This document shows positions 36,689 through 45,042 of a stretch of 64,000 nt of DNA, in pieces. The position numbers and the translations under genes are program-made. The stretch lies in assembly GCA_947482825.1 (NCBI GenBank), contig CANKMT010000006.1, positions 1 to 64,000 of the forward strand, written 5' to 3'. The stretch comes from Betaproteobacteria bacterium. Its GTDB lineage: Bacteria > Pseudomonadota > Gammaproteobacteria > Burkholderiales > SG8-39. The stretch's first letter is position 1; each line of letters opens with the position of its first letter. The notes under the pieces were generated by a model. That model was given only the letters and a program-made list of their open reading frames with translations, searched no databases and was not told the origin of the DNA.

Positions 36689-36901
36689 CTAAAAGGAAGC
36701 CACGGCCGATAAGCCTGCGTGTTGAATTTCGCCTCGAATTGACCCACCTTTCCGCAAATGCATGACCTGCTGTGGGCGGTGACAACTACCTGATCGGCAC
36801 CTCGCAGTCCACCAAGCTCGAGCCCCAGCTGGACAAGCGCAAGGTGTGAGCGTTTGCGCGCATGCTGTTCAGGCAGTGTTGGCGCCGAAACTGACGCGTC
36901 A

Positions 36902-36964
36902 ATGGCAGTATTTCGGCTGGAAACCCAATACTGGTGCGGACCTTCGGTAAGAAATGGCAGCAAT
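36902..36964 (+). repeat. Dispersed 62-bp repeat, copy D
   Basis: ATGGCAGTATT at 36902 and ATGGCAGCAAT at 36954, again 52 bases apart. The inner part TTCGGCTGGAAACCCAATACTGG matches copies C and E. Lies inside the degenerate stretch. Confidence 0.83.
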
Positions 36965-37211
36965 GCCGATTTTGGCGGTGCTGTTGCCGCGCGGGCCAGC
37001 CTGACCCTGACCTACGCGATCGGATTGACCAGGGCGAAGCAGCTTCAAACGTTTGGTTAGATTCCCAAATGTGCTGAAAATGGCTGGTCAGCGCATTTCG
37101 CGCACGGTGGTCAGTAATGATCGCACAGCAACAGCTTATCTCCGCACGGGGCAATGGCCCGGCTGGGGGATGGCTTCCCGGCCCAGAAGCGCCGTGCATT
37201 TGTTGGCCAGT

Positions 37212-37793
37212 TCACGCTTCGTCGCTGGGATCGAGGATCTCCAACTTGATCTGCCAGCCCTCGAAAGTCATCAACATGCGGCCGAATTCTTCCCAGGAGA
37301 TTTCCCGGCCATCGATAACGATGAGCGGCACGTGTCCATCCTGGGAATCATCCCATTCGATTCGCCCTCGCACCGTCTGATCGGCGATGTGAAGTCCAAT
37401 CCCATCGTCCTCAAGGTGTTTGACGGATAGCGTTCGGCGTATTTTCTGGATCAACCGGCCCAGCAGGGTGAACAAATCATCTTCGGGATCGCCGAGCATT
37501 TGAAACTTGTAGCCGGCTGCGTTTCCCTCTCGAAGCTCAAAGGCATCCAGAGCGACACCGCTTCCAGACAGGCGTGTCCGGAAATGGAATTGATGTGTTT
37601 CACCAGCGCAGTCGGCAATTCCAATGGGTTCCAGTCGAATGTTCTCAAAGTCATCCAGACCGCTCAGCTTGGCCACCTCTGCGTTGACACATCGGGTGCA
37701 AAGCGTTCGATAGCCTTTATCCATGGAACCGTAGTGCACGACATCATAGCTGGCCATGATCTCCCCACACCCTTCGCAATGAAGTTGTTGCAT
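37212..37793 (-). CDS. Uncharacterised protein with N-terminal zinc-ribbon-like cysteines
   Basis: 193 residues when started at ATG 37793 (MQQLHCEGCGEIM). CEGC near residue 6 and CTRC near residue 32 could bind one zinc. The rest is a mixed alpha/beta protein ending DGREISWEEFGRMLMTFEGWQ, KLEILDPSDEA. No signal peptide or membrane helix. I do not recognise a function. The start overlaps no other gene, and the upstream gene ends 6 bases before it, so the two form a pair. Confidence 0.65.
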   Translation of the reverse strand: MQQLHCEGCGEIMASYDVVHYGSMDKGYRTLCTRCVNAEVAKLSGLDDFENIRLEPIGIADCAGETHQFHFRTRLSGSGVALDAFELREGNAAGYKFQMLGDPEDDLFTLLGRLIQKIRRTLSVKHLEDDGIGLHIADQTVRGRIEWDDSQDGHVPLIVIDGREISWEEFGRMLMTFEGWQIKLEILDPSDEA

Positions 37794-37798
37794 GTCGA

Positions 37799-38218
37799 TT
37801 ACCCGGTCTGTCTTAGGCAAGGCGCGGATGTCGGCGCGTCAATCGGGACGAACGCAATACAGTTCACGAAATTCGCAGCGGCCATCATGACGTACTTGTC
37901 GGTTTCTTCCGGGACGATCCGGTTCATCCAGATCGCCGTCTCCGCCCAAATATAGGCAAGCAGTTCTTTCTCGGGATGATCTTCAATGTATTGCCGCATC
38001 GACCGGTCCCGAAGGCTCGTATCCAGGCCATCGCCAAACTTGACGCCGGCGACAAAACGGCGCAACTGACGATCCAGATCATCTTCCGTAATTCGCGCTG
38101 ACAAAGGGAAATCTGTCCCCCATAGGCGCACAGATTGTAAACTGGCTTGTGGGCACACCGCTGGAGTTCGGAGGCCTTCGAGTACAGTCTGAGCGAAGGA
38201 GTACGACATGGTCCACAT
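37799..38218 (-). CDS. Uncharacterised protein paired with the zinc-ribbon protein
   Basis: Up to 139 residues. The convincing part begins near ARITEDDLDRQLRRFVAG and runs through YIEDHPEKELLAYIWAETAIWMNRIVPEETDKYVMMAAANFVNCIAF; it is helical and acidic. The first 35 or so residues (MWTMSYSFAQTV to LWGTDFP) look unrelated and may be non-native, so the true start could be GTG 38131. GC content is lower than in the neighbouring metabolic genes. No function recognised. Confidence 0.5.
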   Translation of the reverse strand: MWTMSYSFAQTVLEGLRTPAVCPQASLQSVRLWGTDFPLSARITEDDLDRQLRRFVAGVKFGDGLDTSLRDRSMRQYIEDHPEKELLAYIWAETAIWMNRIVPEETDKYVMMAAANFVNCIAFVPIDAPTSAPCLRQTG

Positions 38219-38335
38219 GTGGGTGAAGTGCGAGTGGTCAATGCTTCACCTATCGCCGCGCGCGCTGGAGATTCGGCTGACGGAGACGCTTGGCATCGTT
38301 ATCCAAATTAGCCGCGCACGCGGCAGGAGACCCAG

Positions 38336-39337
38336 ATGAAGACACCAGGCTATTTCAACCATCGCCGGCGCGTCCTGATGCAAGCCGGCGGCGCCCTGGC
38401 GCTCGCGGGCCTCGGCCTGGCAGCCCGCGCCCAACAGGGCCTGCCCACCGGCACCATTCGCATCCTGGTCGGTTTTCCTCCGGGCGGCGGCTCCGACATC
38501 ATGGCCCGCTATGTCGCCGACAAACTGCGCGAGCGCACCGGTGCCAATGTCATCGTCGAGAACCGGCCGGGGGCAAGCGGTGCGATCGCCATCGATGCGC
38601 TCAGGAAAGCGCAGCCCGATGGCACGGTGCTGATGTACGGCACCAGCGCGACCACGGTGGCGCTGACGGTCACGCGCAAATCGCCGGGTTTCGATCTCGA
38701 AAAAGACCTCACCCCGATCGCCTTGACCGGGGCGACTGCCACCGCATTCGTGGTGTCATCGACGCTCGGCGTGCGAACCCTGGGCGAGTACGTGGCCTGG
38801 CTCAAAAAGAATCCGCTCAAAAACGCCTTCGGCACGACCGCGCCCGGAAGCAACACCCATTTCTTCGGTGTGCTGCTTGGGCAGGCGATCGGTATCCCCC
38901 TCGAAGCGGCGGCCTACAAAGGGGCCGCGCCTTTGCTGGCCGATCTGTATGGCGGCCATGTCCCGTCCGGCTGCGGCGGCGTCACCGATTTCCTGACACA
39001 CCATCAGACTGACAAAGTTCGGATCGTCGCGGTCAGTTCGCCCAAGCGGCTTTCGTTCGCGCCCGACCTGCCCATCGTCAGCGAACTCGGTTATCCGAGC
39101 CTGAATTACGAAGGTTTCTACGGCTTTTATGGGCCGCCGAAGATGAATCCGGCAATCATCGATGCCTGGAATCGCGAACTGAACGTGGCAACCGAATCGC
39201 CCGATCTGCGTGCCAAGCTACTCAATACCGGTCTCGATGTGCAGACTGCCACGCCCGCAGAATTTTCCAGCCGCCAGGCCAGGCTCGTGGTGTCGTTTAC
39301 TGAGATGATGCGCAAAGCGGGCTATTCGCCGGAATGA
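38336..39337 (+). CDS. Bug/TctC family solute-binding protein with Tat-like signal
   Basis: 333 residues. The N-terminus has NHRRRVLMQAGGALALAGLG, a twin-arginine-like signal, cleaved near AARAQ (about residue 33). Motifs: IRILVGFPPGGGSDIMARY, VIVENRPGASGAIAID and a divergent AAYKGAAPLLADLYGG in place of HVPYKGG. A 43-bp piece of this gene is duplicated at 36646. First of three Bug genes in this segment. Possible substrates are carboxylates of the adjacent hydrolases. Confidence 0.9.
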   Translation: MKTPGYFNHRRRVLMQAGGALALAGLGLAARAQQGLPTGTIRILVGFPPGGGSDIMARYVADKLRERTGANVIVENRPGASGAIAIDALRKAQPDGTVLMYGTSATTVALTVTRKSPGFDLEKDLTPIALTGATATAFVVSSTLGVRTLGEYVAWLKKNPLKNAFGTTAPGSNTHFFGVLLGQAIGIPLEAAAYKGAAPLLADLYGGHVPSGCGGVTDFLTHHQTDKVRIVAVSSPKRLSFAPDLPIVSELGYPSLNYEGFYGFYGPPKMNPAIIDAWNRELNVATESPDLRAKLLNTGLDVQTATPAEFSSRQARLVVSFTEMMRKAGYSPE

Positions 39338-39378
39338 GCGAGCGCCTGGTAGGTACTTAAATGTCCGGGAACACACAT

Positions 39379-40338
39379 ATGCACATCCGAATCCTGTGCC
39401 TAGCAGCGGCCATGATCGTCGCAAGCCCCGCATTCGCGCAAAGCTGGCCTTCGCGCCCGGTCCGGGTCGTGGCGGCCTATCCGGCGGGCGGCAGCATCGA
39501 CATCGTCGCGCGGCTGGTCAGCCAGCGGCTCGCCGAGTCGCTCGGGCAGCCGTTCATCGTCGAAAACAAGGCGGGCGCCGCAGGCAACATCGGCACCGAC
39601 TTCGTCGCCAAAGCGGGGCCGGACGGCTACACGCTCCTCATGGGAAGCGCGGCGGCAATCTCCTCGGCGCCGAACGTCTACGCGAAGCTTCCCTACGATC
39701 CGCAGAAGGACCTGCTGCCGATCGTGCTGGTCGCCAACCAGCCCAACGCGCTCATCGTGCGGCCGGGCCTCGCGGCGAACAACGTGAAGGAATTCATCGC
39801 GCTCGCTCGCGCCAACCCAGGCAAGCTCAACTACGGCTCATCCGGCGTCGGCGCGTCGCAGCACATGACGGCCGAACTCTTCGCCATGATGACCGGGGTG
39901 CAGATCACGCACGTCCCCTACAAAGGCGGCGCGCCCGCGATGACCGACCTGATGAGCGGGCAGATCGATTTCATGTTCGATCCGGTGCCCACCTCGATCC
40001 AGGTCGTGCGCTCCGGCAAGGTGCGCGCCCTGGCGGTGACCTCTCTGCGACGCTCGGAGGTCATGCCGGATCTGCCGTCGATGGCCGAGGCGGGGCTTGA
40101 AGGTTTCGAATTGCGCGGCTGGATCGGCCTACTCGCGCCGGCGAACACACCGCGCGAACTGGTCCTGCGCCTGAATGGCGAAGTCCTCAAGATGCTCGCC
40201 GGAGACCTGCGCGGCAAGCTGCTCGAACTAGGCCTCGACGTGGCGGGCGGAACGCCCGAGCAGTTTGCCGCCTTCATCCGCGAGGACATCGCAAAGTACG
40301 GCCGGATCGTCAAGGCCTCCGGCATGCCGCAACAATGA
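39379..40338 (+). CDS. Bug/TctC family solute-binding protein
   Basis: 319 residues from ATG 39379 (MHIRILCLAAAMIVASPAFAQ, a signal peptide); an in-frame ATG at 39361 would add six residues. Motifs: PVRVVAAYPAGGSIDIVARL, FIVENKAGAAGNIGTDFVAK, ANPGKLNYGSSGVGASQHMT and HVPYKGGAPAMTDLMSG. Followed after 19 bases by the DUF1028 gene. Confidence 0.93.
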   Translation: MHIRILCLAAAMIVASPAFAQSWPSRPVRVVAAYPAGGSIDIVARLVSQRLAESLGQPFIVENKAGAAGNIGTDFVAKAGPDGYTLLMGSAAAISSAPNVYAKLPYDPQKDLLPIVLVANQPNALIVRPGLAANNVKEFIALARANPGKLNYGSSGVGASQHMTAELFAMMTGVQITHVPYKGGAPAMTDLMSGQIDFMFDPVPTSIQVVRSGKVRALAVTSLRRSEVMPDLPSMAEAGLEGFELRGWIGLLAPANTPRELVLRLNGEVLKMLAGDLRGKLLELGLDVAGGTPEQFAAFIREDIAKYGRIVKASGMPQQ

Positions 40339-40357
40339 CTTTCCAGGAGACACGTTC

Positions 40358-41059
40358 ATGACTTTTGCCATCGCCGGCCGCTGCGAGCGCACCGGCCGCC
40401 TCGGCGTCGCCATCGCCACCAATCCCATCGGCGTCGGCGCGCGCTGCCCGTTCATCGCCCCCAATGTCGGCATCGTCGTCACGATGGCGCGCACCGACCC
40501 GCGGCTCGGGCCCTTCGGCCTCAACCTGCTGCGCCAGGGGTATGCCGCGAACGCGGTGCTGGCGCAGATCGCCGCGAGCGACCCAGGCATCGAGCACCGG
40601 CAACTCTGCGTGATCGACCGCGACGGCGCGAGCGCCGCGCGCACCGGAGCCCAAAACAGCGACTGGTCCGGCGCGCTCACCCGCCGCAACCTCGTTTCAA
40701 TGGGCAACAAGCTCACCAGTCCGCGAACGGCCGATGCGATGGCCGATTCGTGGGAGAAAACGGACAAGCTGGACCTCGATGAACGCCTGCTGCTCGCACT
40801 CGAGGCCGGCCGCGACGCGGGCGGCCAGGTGGGCGGCCAGCATTCCTGCGGGCTGCTGGTCTACGACCGCGACGTACACGCCTACGTGGACCTGCGCGTC
40901 GACCTGCACGACGAGCCGATCGGCGAGTTGCGCCGCATCTACGACCTGGCCCAGCCGCTGCTTGCCTACTACTATGGCCGGGCCGGCAACCCTGACGCCT
41001 TCGGCACCGAGGCGGAGTGGATGGCGAAGCAGGGCAAGCAGTACAACCTGTCGACCTGA
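40358..41059 (+). CDS. DUF1028 family protein (Ntn-hydrolase-like)
   Basis: 233 residues. The family core starts MTFAIAGRCERTGRLGVAIATNPIGVGARCPFIAPNVGIV, with GQHSCGLLVYDRD and VDLRVDLHDEPIGELRRIYDL further on. DUF1028 proteins have an Ntn-hydrolase fold and are predicted amidases, often found with transporters or peptidases. AGGAGA lies 9 bases before ATG 40358. Sandwiched between two Bug genes; the spacing (19 and 8 bases) suggests one operon. Confidence 0.9.
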   Translation: MTFAIAGRCERTGRLGVAIATNPIGVGARCPFIAPNVGIVVTMARTDPRLGPFGLNLLRQGYAANAVLAQIAASDPGIEHRQLCVIDRDGASAARTGAQNSDWSGALTRRNLVSMGNKLTSPRTADAMADSWEKTDKLDLDERLLLALEAGRDAGGQVGGQHSCGLLVYDRDVHAYVDLRVDLHDEPIGELRRIYDLAQPLLAYYYGRAGNPDAFGTEAEWMAKQGKQYNLST

Positions 41060-41067
41060 GGCCCGCC

Positions 41068-42039
41068 ATGTCGCGACTGCTACGCCTGCTCGCCGCCCTC
41101 GCCGTCGCTGCTTTAGCTGCGGGGCAGGTGGCAGCACAAGGTTTCCCGTCGAAACGCATCCATGTGATCGTGCCTTATCCGCCCGGTGGTGCGACGGATT
41201 TCGCCGGAAGGGTGCTCGGACAGTACCTCCCGGCGGCACTGGGTCAGACGGTCGTCGTGGAGAATCGCGTCGGCGGTGCGGGCGTGAACGGCGCGTTGCA
41301 CGTTTCCAAGGCGGACCCGGATGGCCATACGCTGCTGGTTGCGCCGGTCGGGCTGATGGTGATCGGCCCCTACCTCATGACCGGCCTGCCGTACGACGTG
41401 CAGCGCGACTTCATCCCGGTAACGAACCTGGTCTCGGGGCCGGCGGTCCTCGTGGTCCATCCCTCCGTGCCGGCGCGCAACGTCAGGGAACTCGTGGCGC
41501 TGGCCAAGGCGCAGCCCGGGAAGCTCACCTTCGGCTCCACCGGGCCGGGGCAGACCTCGCACCTCAACGGCGAGTACCTGAAGCTGCTTGCCGGAATCGA
41601 CATGCTGCACGTCCCGTACAAAGGCTCCGGCCCGCTGCTGCCCGACCTGCTGAGCGGGCAGATCTCGATGAACTTCAGCACCGCGACCGATGGCCTGGGC
41701 ATGGTGAAGGCGGGGCGGCTCAGGCCGATTGCGGTGACCAGCCCGCGCCGGATGGCCGAGCTGCCCGACGTCCCGACCATGGACGAGTCCGGATTCCCCG
41801 GCTACGACGTGAGCAACTGGAACGGTCTATGGGTCCCCGCGCGCACGCCGAAGGCCGTGGTGGACCGGCTGCAGCGCGAAATTGCCAAACTGTTCCAGAC
41901 GCCCGAACTGCAGGCGCGCATTGCGTCCCTGGGGAATGTGACGGTCGGCGACTCGCCCGAGGAATTCGCCGCCTACCTGAAGCTGGAAGCGGCCAAGTGG
42001 TCGAAGGTCATCAAGGAAGCTTCGGTCAAGCTTGAGTGA
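41068..42039 (+). CDS. Bug/TctC family solute-binding protein
   Basis: 323 residues. Signal peptide MSRLLRLLAALAVAALAAG to about residue 24 (VAAQ-GF). Motifs: RIHVIVPYPPGGATDFAGRV, VVVENRVGGAGVNGALHV, AQPGKLTFGSTGPGQTSHL and HVPYKGSGPLLPDLLSG. ATG 41068 is 8 bases after the DUF1028 stop. The CocE-like hydrolase begins 52 bases downstream, across a degenerate repeat copy. Confidence 0.93.
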   Translation: MSRLLRLLAALAVAALAAGQVAAQGFPSKRIHVIVPYPPGGATDFAGRVLGQYLPAALGQTVVVENRVGGAGVNGALHVSKADPDGHTLLVAPVGLMVIGPYLMTGLPYDVQRDFIPVTNLVSGPAVLVVHPSVPARNVRELVALAKAQPGKLTFGSTGPGQTSHLNGEYLKLLAGIDMLHVPYKGSGPLLPDLLSGQISMNFSTATDGLGMVKAGRLRPIAVTSPRRMAELPDVPTMDESGFPGYDVSNWNGLWVPARTPKAVVDRLQREIAKLFQTPELQARIASLGNVTVGDSPEEFAAYLKLEAAKWSKVIKEASVKLE

Positions 42040-42050
42040 CTTCAGCGCCG

Positions 42051-42083
42051 ACGGCAGTACTTTTGCTGGAAACCTGATTTCGG
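42051..42083 (+). repeat. Degenerate half-copy of the dispersed 62-bp repeat
   Basis: ACGGCAGTACTTTTGCTGGAAACCTGATTTCGG resembles the left half of copies A-E (ATGGCAGCA, then TTGGCTGGAAA), but the right ATGGCAGCA is missing. It lies between the Bug gene and the hydrolase, as the intact copies lie between genes. Confidence 0.45.
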
Positions 42084-42091
42084 TCGCCTCA

Positions 42092-43771
42092 ATGCCCGCC
42101 TACGCTTTGCTTCGCGAAAAGAACGTACGTTTTTCCGCAAGTGACGGAACCGTACTCAGTGCCAACGTCTACAGGCCCGAAGCCGACGGTCGCTTTCCGG
42201 TGATCCTGGCGCACGGGATTTATGGCAAGGACGCGCACTTCGCGGACGCGTACAAGCTCCAATGGGACAAGCTGCAAGAACTTCATCCGACGCTCTTCAA
42301 GGAGGGCACGAGCGGGCGCTACGCGAGATGGGAGACCGCCGATCCGGAAAAGTGGGTACCGGAGGGCTACGTCGTCATCCAGGTGGACGCACGGGGCACC
42401 GGTCAATCGCCGGGCTACCTCGACCCGTTTTCGCCAAGGGAAATCCAGGACTATTACGACGCGATCGAATGGGCGGCGTCACAGCCGTGGTCCAGCGGCA
42501 AGGTCGGCCTGCTCGGCATTTCGTACTACGCGATCAGCCAGTGGCTGGTCGCCGCCATGAGGCCGCCGCACCTTGCAGCCATCGTTCCGTGGGAGGGCGG
42601 CTCGGACCACTATCGCGACTGGAGTCACCACGGCGGCATTCACAGCAATACCTTCTGCGAGGGCTGGTGGCCACGCCAGGTCTTGCCGAACCAGCACGGC
42701 AACGGCGCCACTGCGCATCGCGACCGCGAGACGGGGGAGCGCACCACAGGCGAACCGCTCGACCCCATGCAGCTGGAGGGCAATCGCGCTGCGTACGTGG
42801 ACGAGATCGGCCGCCACCCGCTGGATGACGCCTGGCACACGCAACGCTCACCGCGTCTCGAGCGCATCGAAGTCCCTGTGCTGTCTGCCGGAAACTGGGG
42901 CGGCGCCGGATTGCACCTGCGCGGGAACATCGAGGGATGGATGCGATGCGGTTCGACGCGCAAGTGGCTCTCCATCCACGACGGCACCCACTTCGAAAGC
43001 TTCTACCTTCCCGAATACGTGGCGATGCAAAAGCGCTTTTTCGAACGTTACCTGAAGAAAGTGGACAACGGATGGGAAAGCGAGCCGCCCGTGCAATTGA
43101 GCATTCGCCGCCCGGGGGCTGTGAGCGTGCGGCGCGCCGAGACCGCGTTTCCGCTTCCTCGCACCCGGTCCGTCTCTTTCCACCTGGATGCAGAAAAGGG
43201 CGCTTTGTCTGAAAGGATGCCGTCGGCGTCCGCCGAGGGGCACTTCGAAGCCGCAACCGGGCAGCTGGACTTCAGCACTCCGCCATTCGAACAGGATTGC
43301 GAGTTCACCGGCTTCGTGTCCCTGCGACTGTGGATTTCTTCTTCGACCAGGGACGCGGACATCTTCGCAACCCTCCGCGCTTTGGATCCGGCAGGTCGGG
43401 AAGTCATCTTCGTTGGGGCGAGCGAGCCGGTGCCCGTCGCACGCGGCTGGCTGCGGGCCTCGCACCGCAAGCTCGATGAGACCCGCAGCACGCCGTTCAG
43501 GTCTTTTCACGCGCACAACGAAGTTCAAAAGCTCGCCCCGGGCGAAGCGTATTGCCTCGACATCGAGCTATGGCCGACATGCGTCGTCTTGCCCGCCTCG
43601 TACCGGTTGGTCCTGTCCATCACGGGCCGGGACCTGCAGGTCGAAGGCGTTCCGGGCAGGATCCTGCACACGAAGAGCACGGGGCTCGAGGAGTACAGCG
43701 GCCGTACATCGGTGCGTACCGGCGGCAAGTTCGATTCCCGGCTTGTGCTGCCGCTGGTGCCGGGCAGGTGA
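42092..43771 (+). CDS. CocE/NonD family hydrolase (X-Pro dipeptidyl-peptidase-like)
   Basis: 559 residues. N-terminal alpha/beta-hydrolase domain: VILAHGIYGKD, VIQVDARGTGQSPG, nucleophile Ser in LLGISYYAISQW and SIHDGTHFESFY with the His. C-terminal jelly-roll domain (about 350-559, ITGRDLQVEGVPGRILHTKS). CocE-like enzymes hydrolyse esters or amides. ATG 42092 is preferred; a TTG at 42032 would overlap the Bug stop and translate the repeat remnant. Confidence 0.9.
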   Translation: MPAYALLREKNVRFSASDGTVLSANVYRPEADGRFPVILAHGIYGKDAHFADAYKLQWDKLQELHPTLFKEGTSGRYARWETADPEKWVPEGYVVIQVDARGTGQSPGYLDPFSPREIQDYYDAIEWAASQPWSSGKVGLLGISYYAISQWLVAAMRPPHLAAIVPWEGGSDHYRDWSHHGGIHSNTFCEGWWPRQVLPNQHGNGATAHRDRETGERTTGEPLDPMQLEGNRAAYVDEIGRHPLDDAWHTQRSPRLERIEVPVLSAGNWGGAGLHLRGNIEGWMRCGSTRKWLSIHDGTHFESFYLPEYVAMQKRFFERYLKKVDNGWESEPPVQLSIRRPGAVSVRRAETAFPLPRTRSVSFHLDAEKGALSERMPSASAEGHFEAATGQLDFSTPPFEQDCEFTGFVSLRLWISSSTRDADIFATLRALDPAGREVIFVGASEPVPVARGWLRASHRKLDETRSTPFRSFHAHNEVQKLAPGEAYCLDIELWPTCVVLPASYRLVLSITGRDLQVEGVPGRILHTKSTGLEEYSGRTSVRTGGKFDSRLVLPLVPGR

Positions 43772-43843
43772 CGCCGGTTGTCGATGCAGCGATACGCGAT
43801 GTCATGCGCAGCGGTGAAATCAGCGGCTGAAGCAGATGGGGCA

Positions 43844-43906
43844 ATGGCAGCAATTTGTCTGGAAAGCAAATACTGGCGCGAGCTTTAGGTAAAAAATGGC
43901 AGTATT
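43844..43906 (+). repeat. Dispersed 62-bp repeat, copy E
   Basis: ATGGCAGCAAT at 43844 and ATGGCAGTATT at 43896, 52 bases apart. The inner TTTGTCTGGAAAGCAAATACTGGCGCG keeps the hairpin with changes in both arms compared with copy C. It lies in the 327-base gap after the CocE-like gene; the remainder of that gap (43907-44098) shows no feature. Confidence 0.85.
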
Positions 43907-44098
43907 CTAATTTCTCAAACCGATTATCGGCGATGCCACTTGCCGTCCCCCGGACTGACCAGCGCGTTAAGGATTCGAGGAAAGAGCTGGCGGACATCTC
44001 TAGTTTTAAGTGGTACGGCCTGTGGGGGGCAGGTCACTATATGAAGCCGATTTCTAATCAGCAGCTTTCGATTAAATTTGACCAGGAACATTAACGCG

Positions 44099-44587
44099 AT
44101 GGACGACGCCGCTGAGACGGACACCCCCTCGGTAAAGGAGGCGCGACTGTGGCGCGACAAAGGCTGGACCGCCCGGGTCATCAAGAATGAAGACGATGAG
44201 GGCTGGGCTGTCGAGATGATCCTGGACGGAGAAGTAGAGCCGGTGCTGGTTGGACCGTGGACAATGGGTCGGGACAAGAGAAACCCGAAGCCGTTTGACG
44301 CGGCCACATTCAACACGCTGGTCAAGACGGCTTCGGAATTCCGGCTGCGCCAGGTGCAACACCTGCATGCAGCGCATCATCAGCGCATTACAGTAAATGC
44401 GGAATCCGGGCAGCTGACCGTATCGCTGGAAATCGTTGCGGACGAAGACGACCCCCATGCGCTATTGCGCGCCCACGACCCCAACGATTCCGTGCTGGCT
44501 CAAGTGCGCGTGGGTTCGGGTTTCAAGTTGAGCAGGGCCAGTGCAAGCGCTTGGATTGCCGATGGCTTTCGCAAACCGGGCCCATGA
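44099..44587 (+). CDS. Conserved hypothetical protein
   Basis: 162 residues, starting at ATG 44099 with AGGAAC about 10 bases upstream. Distinctive opening: TPSVKEARLWRDKGWTARVIKNEDDEGWAVEMILDGEVEPVLVGPWTMGRDKRNPKPFD. Acidic and soluble, with no signal or membrane helix. It resembles a family of unknown function that I have seen in betaproteobacteria, but I cannot name it. Its stop overlaps the start of the TIGR02450 gene (ATGA). Confidence 0.72.
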   Translation: MDDAAETDTPSVKEARLWRDKGWTARVIKNEDDEGWAVEMILDGEVEPVLVGPWTMGRDKRNPKPFDAATFNTLVKTASEFRLRQVQHLHAAHHQRITVNAESGQLTVSLEIVADEDDPHALLRAHDPNDSVLAQVRVGSGFKLSRASASAWIADGFRKPGP

Positions 44588-44805
44588 GGGCAGTGCACCC
44601 TAAGAAGTTGCTGCTGACCAAATGGACGGCGGTGGAGCCGGTATCCAAGCAGAAGCACTTTCTGGTCACTAATGTAATGCTCACCGAGATCCCCGACGGC
44701 AAGATTGAATGGATCGAGATCGAGGCGGTCTACTCCCGGAAGACCAAGCGGATACAGTGGCAGGAACTGCGTGACGAATCGGTCTGGTGCCAAGGCTGGG
44801 TTTGA
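44584..44805 (+). CDS. Small tryptophan-rich TIGR02450 family protein
   Basis: 73 residues: MRAVHPKKLLLTKWTAVEPV, KQKHFLVT, WIEIEAVYSRKTKRIQWQEL and WCQGWV match the TIGR02450 family (Trp-rich, function unknown). ATG overlaps the stop of the preceding gene. Two of the hallmarks (KKLLLTKWTAV and the final W-x-x-G-W) are intact. Confidence 0.85.
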   Translation: MRAVHPKKLLLTKWTAVEPVSKQKHFLVTNVMLTEIPDGKIEWIEIEAVYSRKTKRIQWQELRDESVWCQGWV

Positions 44806-44830
44806 GTTGCCCGATTCCGGCCCCGGAATG

Positions 44831-44859
44831 CAAAAAGCCCAACCGCAATGGCTGGGCTA
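44831..44859 (-). terminator. Rho-independent terminator for minus-strand transcript (tRNA locus)
   Basis: Read on the minus strand: AGCCCA, an 11-base loop, TGGGCT and then TTTTTG, the typical stem plus T tract. It lies about 30 bases downstream of the degenerate tRNA on that strand, so it probably ended that transcript. On the plus strand there is no T tract. Confidence 0.75.
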
Positions 44860-44887
44860 AGTGCAAGAAACGCTACAAAATTTCAGT

Positions 44888-44968
44888 AGCTCCTCGACCT
44901 GGGATCGAACCAGGGACCTGCGGATTGACAGTTGAGCGGCCCTCCGCTGAAAGAGCCCCTCTGAGGTT
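44888..44968 (-). pseudogene. Degenerate tRNA (tRNA-Asn-like 3' half)
   Basis: On the minus strand the 3' half CAATCCGCAGGTCCCTGG, TTCGATCCCAGG is a clear anticodon-to-T-arm sequence close to tRNA-Asn, with a perfect T arm (CCTGG TTCGATC CCAGG) and an acceptor strand ending GAGGAGC. The anticodon loop reads CTGTCAA, but the 5' anticodon strand (CTCAA) no longer pairs with TCCGC, and the 5' acceptor pairs only partly (CCTC with GAGG). It is followed by a terminator. Most likely a decayed tRNA or attachment-site remnant. Confidence 0.6.
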
Positions 44969-45042
44969 GGACCATTTGACTTGCTATATATGCAAGTTAT
45001 ATATTCTAACTATATTTTTGATTGTATGAATGGAGGCCTTTT

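Larger units (their letters stand above)
36561..37211. other. Gene-free degenerate stretch
   Basis: No supported gene. It contains the 43-bp Bug fragment (36646), a short open segment ending at 36849 that reads NYLIGTSQSTKLEPQLDKRKV (possible 3' end of a lost gene, not identified), and repeat copy D. The rest shows stop codons in all frames and nothing I recognise. Confidence 0.6.

Noticed and set aside
16431..43906. CRISPR array for the spaced ATGGCAGCA repeats
   Set aside because: Copies are single, thousands of bases apart, and the inner sequence is conserved, not variable like spacers; no cas genes.
43855..44094. 80-codon frame after the CocE gene
   Set aside because: It begins inside repeat copy E and has no ribosome site, conserved pattern or coupling; read as chance.
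44787..45029. Small plus-strand frame reading PRPGIEPGTCGLTV
   Set aside because: This phrase is the usual false translation of a tRNA read on the wrong strand; the DNA is the degenerate tRNA.
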